From contig WTXI01000011.1 of NCBI GenBank assembly GCA_022376515.1, positions 682,001 to 746,000 on the forward strand: DNA of 64,000 nt. The letters run 5' to 3'. The notes under the pieces are model-generated. The model was not told the origin of the DNA and did not search any database. It saw nothing but the letters and a program-made list of their open reading frames with translations. Made by a program: the position numbers and the translations under genes. Within the stretch, counting starts at the first letter, position 1, and every line of letters begins with the position of its first letter. This document shows, piece after piece, positions 57,801-64,000 of this stretch. This stretch comes from Lactifluus volemus (taxonomy: Eukaryota; Basidiomycota; Agaricomycetes; Russulales; Russulaceae).

Positions 57801-58059
57801 AGAGGTGTAGTACACGGTGAGCATATCATATTCCATGGCTGAGTTCAAAAGTCATTAAAGGGGAAAACGAGTTACCATAGTTTGCTGGTCCTTTAGTGTG
57901 AATTTGGGAGCCTTTAAATGAATTTCAGACCTCTAATTACCTAGTGTAGTTGAGCGTATGGGGATTAAGGTAAGGCTCAAACTATGTGGACATGAGAGCT
58001 GTGCAACTCCACACTGGAGCCCGAGGTAGGAACATGGGTGCAAGGCCAGCCGCTTGGCT

Positions 58060-58215
58060 GCCTCACAATGGGCCTCCTACGACTTGTTCTGTGGTAGCAT
58101 CCTCCACACGAATGATATGGTCATGTGAGCCCGATGTATTGCTCGTCTATGACCTGACCTGTTATGGCATCCCACACACGAATCGTGCGCGATTTGGTAC
58201 GCTGCCCATCCAACG
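58060..58215 (-). pseudogene. WD40-repeat relic, two units
   Basis: The minus strand reads ISLDGQRTKSRTIRVWDAIT and GQVID, then a shorter IIRVEDATTEQVVGGP. Same repeat type as at 53.3 and 57.7 kb; no complete gene. Confidence 0.65.
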
Positions 58216-59215
58216 AGATAACAATGGATGTAAATTCTCCAGCGGCGAGGGCGCCTATAGGAACGGTCGAAAGGAAGCGGTTGGTTGAGGCAGGTCAGCG
58301 GCCTCAACAGCATCGTTGAGGTTGAACCACGTGAAGGTTGAGCGCTCACGAACACTGAACATTCGGGAAGCGCAACTTCCCAGGAAAGGTAGATCCATAC
58401 GTATCGACGCCCTGGATGTGAGGTTAAAAATTCAGCTGATAAATGTAAAGGAAAAGAGATATTGAGCATACTTTCACGACTGACGGCGTCCATCACCCGC
58501 ATGAGAATATCAATGGTATTCTTATCGTATCCATAGCTTCATCAGCACTATCGAGAGTACTTGACGTCTTCGTCTCCGTTTGGCTGTCCGCTACTAGCCT
58601 CACGAGACTACTGCTCTCGATAGAAGATCAGTCGTCCAGGATAGAGAGGCGGAAAATGTAGTGGGTTGCATGCAGCAGTGAGACGCGCCGCACTTTATTC
58701 GGTGACAGTCCAGAATGGCTATTGTAGGTTCGGAGTGGCAGCCACAGACGAATTTGCGTTTGCGATAGTTAAATAAGGTGTGGCTGACACCACTGAAAGT
58801 CCATCATGTCCGTCCGCATCGTGATCAGCACTGCTAAAAACGATATCAAGTTCTACATGTAGGATGTCCAGTCAGACGCATCAGTAAAAAAAAGACGTAC
58901 CGCGTTGGGGTTCAGAGGCTGTCCTGTTTTCCAACATTCCCCACGTCCCTTTTCGTACGAAGAGATAGAGATGGAGAGTGGGTTGTACAACACTGCAAGA
59001 GAACTCAGTTTAGATAGAAATGAACAGACGATATTTCCTACATGGCGTTGACATTCTCGTTCCTGTCCACATGATCACCCACGCTCTTCACAGATCGTGT
59101 CTGACATGTTCTCACCCCGTCTGCAGCACTTACCTAAACTCACCTTCTCCCAAGTAGGAGCAGACGGGCAGGGGAAAAGAAAGTACTTATCAGGGCATGG
59201 TCGTCTCCCTGCGTG

Positions 59216-59253
59216 CCAGTGACCTGGAGTGAGCATCCACTCCAGGTCACTGG
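59216..59253. repeat. Perfect 16-bp hairpin, 6-nt loop
   Basis: Arms 59216-59231 (CCAGTGACCTGGAGTG) and 59238-59253 are exact reverse complements around AGCATC. Confidence 0.95.
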
Positions 59254-59601
59254 TACGGAGCGAGCTCTGTTGCGTTTCGTTTCGCTGCCTGAGCGCTATG
59301 TACAACTTGAACGTTTGAACCGCGAAGATCTGGAAAGAAAAAAAAAACAACCTTGGGCTGTAAGTAGAGGTTAACGGGGGAAAGCATCGGGTGTGAGACA
59401 CTTTGGCACATGTGAGTTCTGTACCACCTGGGTATTTTTCGTATATATGGAAGACATTGAAACAGATGGAAGAAAGAGCCTCGTTCTGCCAACTTGAACG
59501 ACAATAACATCAACGCTGAGTCAGCTATCTGCCAGTGAGCGCTCTGAGCCTGTAGCCGCTGTCACGGTCTTTTTTTTTTTGAATTGGTGTTTATTGTCCC
59601 T

Positions 59602-59681
59602 GCACTGATTATCACTATTATATTCAAGTTGCCGGCCGCTGTCACGGTCGGCAACTTGAATATAATAGTGATAATCAGTGC
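59602..59681. repeat. Perfect 33-bp inverted repeat, 14-nt loop
   Basis: Arms 59602-59634 and 59649-59681 are exact reverse complements. The loop (GCCGCTGTCACGGT) repeats a word found at 59555-59568, 80 bp upstream. Confidence 0.95.
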
Positions 59682-60017
59682 CGTTAGCATGCATGCCACC
59701 CGTACAGTAGCGCTGGTCAAATAGACGCGGATTATGTTTGCGTTGCCATGGGTCACCGTGTTAATAGCAGCTTAGGGGCCATTCTAGACTCAGACGCCGC
59801 CTTCAAGTTGATCGTTGCCACAACTTGAGGCTCCACTGGCAATACACACACTTTTTGAAGGAAAAGACATGGATTAGAAAAAAATGAATCGTGATGGAAA
59901 GGACAGCAGTTTGGGGGCCCATGGAGGGGAGGGGATCAGACACAACTTAAGACTGGATTGTTGTGCCAGTGTGCACTGGCGGCTTAGCGGACTTGTCTCA
60001 AACTTCGTGTTGTGACC

Positions 60018-60043
60018 CTCAGAGCTGAGCGCTCAGCTCTGAG
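60018..60043. repeat. Perfect 26-bp palindrome
   Basis: Self-complementary sequence centred on GAGC/GCTC at 60030/60031, followed by tandem GAGTACT words. Confidence 0.9.
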
Positions 60044-60271
60044 CACTGAGTACTGAGTACTGGTGACGTGTCGATGCACTGATCCGGTCATGGTCTATTA
60101 ACACAACGGTCTTCTTCCCTATTATATAGTAGTATTGTATATCATTTCGAGTGGTATTCATGTATCATTAAAATGGGTGTCCAATAGTCCATTTTCGACG
60201 ACCGATGCCGGGTGGCGATAGGCACCAGGAAAGGAATCTAGACGTGACTTACAAGCCGACATCGAACACGA

Positions 60272-62356
60272 TTAAACGGCTTTTTCCCGCTCAGCCTTCT
60301 CAGCCTCGAGCTGTTCAGCTATTTTGAGATCCTACCAAACAGTTATACATCCGCGGTAACGGTGGGGCTAGAAGCAGGTGCTCACAAAGCAAGGTGCGAA
60401 TTGACTGCGTTTGCGAATCCGGGCTCCGTATTTCAAGAACAGGAATGGGATAGGTGCAAGCACGGCTGCAAAAAGGCCAATAAGTGTTGCGGCCCATTGT
60501 ATGCCCATCTGTATGTGCCTCGTGTCAGGAGGCTTGGTGAGAAATAGAATCATTTATACTCACGTTTGTAAACATTTGCACTGTGAATAGAGGGAAAGCC
60601 GCAGCAAGTGCGGATCGAATCACCGTATTGGCAGCGAAAGCCGACGCGGCGAACATTCTACGCTCACAATGTCAGAGTCAACAACTTCTTGGCAAGATTA
60701 TTAGCAGGCAAAACCTTACAGATATGTGTCCACAAGGTATTCTGGAATGTGGGTTGTGATCAGCACAGATTGCGCAACGCATAGTACATTAACATACCAG
60801 GCAAGAAATGAATACAAGGCCGATTGACATCCCAATCGGGATGGTGCTGAGCGCGGGGACATACCACGGGACTTCTTTATACGCGCCTGTCCATCCCAGC
60901 CAGAAAGAACCAAGAACGAGTAATGGGGCTCCAACTGCTGCACCGTACAAGCGGAGCTCGGGTGGAGGAAAGCCACGCCACTCCTTGATAAGATCGTTGT
61001 ATCTTATTCTAATTCCTCCGATCCAAAGATTGGATACGGCTCCGACTGTCGTTCCGATGCCCACACCGAGAAAGATCAGCCCACATTGGCTGATTGAGAG
61101 TCCGTGGTGGCCAATAAAGATAACCGGCAACGCCTCAAACACTGAGTTACTCTTGGTAAATAAAAATGAAAAGAAAGCGCGGAAGATGAGACCTACATGC
61201 GTACAGAACAGCATAAACCAACGATACGTAGATCGTGATCAGAACCAAGATTGGTTCCTGAATAAGCATCTTGAAAGGTCGATAGAGCGTATGCTCCAGC
61301 AAGACATCCACAGTCCATTTGATTTCGCCCTCTGCATGAACGTCTTTATTTTTGACTGGATCCTCTTTTCGTAAGCGCTTAGCCTTAACCAAATGTCAGC
61401 GCATGGGGTCAGACAGCGGATAGTTAGTTTAATCCTTGCCTTCTGCCGCAAGATATACGGCCCATAAGTCTCCGGCATAAAAAAGAATGAGACGACCGTG
61501 CAAAAACCGGCAAGGATCATCTCGACCCAGAATACCCATCTCCAGCCGGCCTTGCTAGAAACGATACTGGAGGACAGAATGGTCAGTTTACTCATCAATA
61601 ACTGCCATGTCCACGGAGAAACTTACAAACCGGCGACAACAGGACCAAGGGCGGGGCCGAGGAAAATAGTCGTAAACATTAGACTGGATGCAGGCCCACG
61701 ACCCTCGGCTTCCCACAAATCGGCCATGAGACCGCCCGAGTTATTCAGCGGAGCACTTGCAAAAAATCCGGATAAAAACCGCGTCACGAGTAATGTGGGC
61801 ATGTCCCGCGCGAGACCTGGACCCAGGTGGAATAGCGTGTACGCCGTAAGCGCCGGGATGAGGATGGCTCTCCTGCCGAGTATTTCGGAGCCCGGACCCC
61901 AGAATATTGGCCCAAATACGTAGCCCAGGAGGAAGACCGTCGTGACTAAGTCGGAAACGACCTTGGATGAGTGAAATGCTTGGGCAAGAAACGGGGAGGT
62001 GAACGACGGTGATGACGATGAGTACGTTCTAGGCGAGGGGGGAAGCACTGTGATGAGCTACGTGAAACCAAAGAAACTTGAACTCACGCGCTGAAGTTGT
62101 TGATACTGACGAGAACGGTGACAAACCATCTGTACTTTACGGACCAATTACGCGGATTCGTAGGATCGTTGGGACCATCCCAGGTCACCACACTAGAGTC
62201 TGCCTCACCTTGCGAGGGTAATGGGCTCGGGGCGACCGCTGTGTACTTTGGATCAAGGAATCCATCTTGCTGACGATCATCGTTCAGCTGTGGCAGTTGG
62301 CCACTCTCCGCCGCAGTTACAGAAGATGTCTCAGATCGGAGAGGCACCATAGCCAT
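60272..62356 (-). CDS. MFS transporter, DHA1 type, second gene
   Basis: Begins [17 protein letters not shown] with a polar tail and the pre-helix motif [16 protein letters not shown]. Landmarks: [13 protein letters not shown] (helix 1), [22 protein letters not shown] (motif A), [58 protein letters not shown] (motif C), [30 protein letters not shown] (typical end of helix 6), [59 protein letters not shown] and [22 protein letters not shown], then a basic tail ending EKAEREKAV. All 12 helices can be followed, so it looks complete and is likely a plasma-membrane exporter. It is distinct in sequence from the MFS gene at 54.9 kb, so not a recent tandem copy. Confidence 0.87.
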
Positions 62357-63142
62357 GTTGAGACGAAAAAATAACACCAACTGCTCACTTGTGGTTATTT
62401 ATATGTTGTGCTCACTGTTAGCGCCGAGACTCTGAATACTGGTTCGGAGAAACACATCCGAGCCCGAATCATCCACCTCAGCATATAACGTTTTGCCCGA
62501 GCCTTCCGCGCCGAGTCTCTCGAGGATTGAGACTATGCCCTGAGATTAGTGAGCGTTCAGCACGAATCAGCAGGCCCCACATGGACCAAGTAGAAACTGC
62601 TGAGCAATGTATCACCACGTGACCAGGGCACAACCCCAACGTACACTCAAGAGACCATCGCTGTAGTTGGGGCGGTGTTATCAACGGAGCGCCCAATCTT
62701 GAATGAATAGCATATTTCAGCTCCAGGGGATGACTTCGACGTTTGGCGTTTGGCAGCTAAACTTTACTCTTCTTCCAAGTTGAAAGAGCTGGTGTAAATT
62801 GAACTTCAGTGTCTCCAAGCCAATGGCTCAAATTTGAGAGCTTCAGCCTAGGGGAGCCAATCACCAAGTTTCTGTATTTCCAGTTGAGACTGCTCATGGA
62901 TCCAGCAAGTCGTGTTCTCACGCCGGCTCAAAGTTGGCATCCGGCATCCGGCTAACCTCGTTCCCGGGACTTTCGTCATCAGTGATCGCTGACAATTCAA
63001 GTTCCATTTGTATGCAAGTCAGGTCTGGTGATTTCATGGGGTAGAGCAAATAGATTGATGATTATGTGTACAACCAGTGCGGGGCCGAGAAAAGGTGGGG
63101 TTGTTTTTTTTTTTTCAGAGGGTAAAGGTTTACCCTGGATCC
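62357..63142. other. Intergenic stretch
   Basis: Promoter region of the minus-strand MFS gene and 3' region of NDC1. No gene or repeat recognised apart from a T-run near 63103. Confidence 0.5.
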
Positions 63143-64000
63143 CTAGTAGTAGTCAGCGAATCCTTGCAGTTTCTGCGCGATTCGAAGCGGAAATCGGAAG
63201 GCAGTCAATCGAGCGCCGAAAGTCTGCACAATCCTCACAACAGCTTCCTTCATCGCTGCCCACGACGTATCAATTACAAACTTCACGCAAGTTAAGACAA
63301 CAACATACCATCGGTAGGGCGACTGTACACATCAATGGCTCGAGCTGCCTCCTCTGCATCGTCGGATACCGCAATTTCCCTCTGAACATCCTCAAGGGCG
63401 GTGAGGAAGGCGAGTAACGCCTCGAGGATGCGCGGGATGTCACGCTGTACGACACCGTAGCGATCTTCGGTCAACGACGCACAGACTAGCCTTGACAAAA
63501 CTACGACATGTCAGCTGACTCACTGACAAGATGTCCCAAATGAAAGGGCCGACCTTCAGCGACCAGAATGTCCGTCTCGCGATTGGGTACGGTGGTATCA
63601 GCGAGACGACTTGCACGAGGACGCGACCACCACTGCGCCAGCTCCTTAGTGGCCGCTTGAACCTTTTGCGGAATTAGGCCACTCGGTGTCGGGATCTTCT
63701 CCAGAAGTGTGGGTCTAGCCGCCTTCACGGTGGCAACAGTCTTTTGCACTGCCGCTACCGGAGCCGGTCGTCCTGTCGATTTGAAAAGGTCTGGTAGATG
63801 AGCCACAGTAGTGTCAAGAGAATGTTCAAGTGCCTGTGTCACCGTTCCATCGGCAGCCAACGACTCAACGACAGAATGCAGGGGTGAACTTGACGTGGTC
63901 CTGAAGACCGATTTCCGAATGAAGGGTGTGGCGGGTGCAACTGGACCTCCGGACTTCGGCTTCGGTGCCGGCGTAGCTGGAAAGACCATGATCAGTGTGC
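63143..64000 (-). CDS. NDC1: Nucleoporin NDC1 C-terminal part, 5' end outside window
   Basis: The open frame runs off the right edge. Visible part: a Pro/Ala-rich linker (ATPAPKPKSGGPVAPATPFI), a helical region ending RETDILVAEGRPFHLGHL, then RLVCASLTEDRYGVVQRDIP and RILEALLAFLTALEDVQ. A last exon (from about 63281) encodes AAMKEAVVRIVQTFGARL, LRIAQKLQGFADYY and a stop at 63143-63145. These are the conserved C-terminal blocks of Ndc1, a transmembrane nucleoporin that anchors nuclear pores and spindle pole bodies in the nuclear envelope. The membrane half lies beyond base 64000. The two conserved exons join only through a 23-nt GT-AG gap (63523-63501), far shorter than other introns here. Confidence 0.8.

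Larger units (their letters stand above)
58216..60271. other. 2-kb gene-poor stretch with several DNA hairpins
   Basis: Between the last WD40 relic and the second MFS gene. No coding region supported. It contains the three inverted repeats listed separately and T/A runs near 59340 and 59570. Confidence 0.5.

Noticed and set aside
58878..58888. CATCAGTAAAA, another match to the MITE end
   Set aside because: An isolated 10-bp match in an A-run with no partner end or target duplication nearby; could be chance.

Overview
The window is nuclear DNA of a filamentous basidiomycete, most likely an agaricomycete (mushroom class). Genes are packed on both strands and cut by many 45-65 nt GT-AG introns. 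The readable proteins (Pil1 eisosome protein, Atg13, Bet1, Dot5, Ecm14, Bre4-type transporters, RTA1-type protein, NDC1) are fungal, and several follow the basidiomycete layout. I cannot name the species from the sequence alone.

Layout. 1-13.8 kb is dense housekeeping: a PP1-regulatory-type leucine-rich-repeat protein (cut by the left edge), a GST-like protein, a small basic nuclear-type protein, a Dot5-type peroxiredoxin, an eisosome Pil1 with a long proline-rich tail, a Bet1 SNARE, a PAAF1/Rpn14-type WD40 protein and a small orphan. 13.9-17.9 kb is a broken peptide-transporter (PTR2) locus: an almost full gene on + carrying a MITE-like insert, facing an inverted copy of its 3' half. 18.2-24.6 kb holds ATG13 and an Ecm14-like pseudo-carboxypeptidase. 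24.9-34.9 kb is a head-to-head pair of Bre4/ArAE-type membrane transporters. 35.1-36.4 kb is transaldolase.

37.4-41.2 kb is the most striking region. Two NADAR-domain genes diverge from an 85-bp gap, and a four-zinc-knuckle protein with a PARP catalytic domain follows the second one after 62 bp. NADAR proteins act on ADP-ribose adducts and PARPs make them, so this reads as a possible writer/eraser module. 41.5-43.6 kb holds gluconokinase and a membrane protein resembling only the N-terminal part of SKN1/KRE6.

43.6-51.5 kb is gene-poor, with a decayed membrane gene, a dense CTTA/TAAG motif cluster and a roughly 0.95-kb G-rich simple-sequence block. 51.5-62.4 kb holds an RTA1-like gene, an intron-containing tRNA-Tyr-like gene, two drug/proton-antiporter-type MFS genes, and WD40-repeat relics on both sides of the first MFS gene. 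Strong DNA hairpins lie in the gap before the second MFS gene. The right edge cuts a gene for nucleoporin NDC1.

Several conserved genes (LRR protein, PIL1, + strand NADAR) read perfectly if exactly one base is restored at one or two points. This suggests either uncorrected assembly indels or young pseudogenes. Exon lengths for most other genes sum to exact multiples of three, which supports those models.
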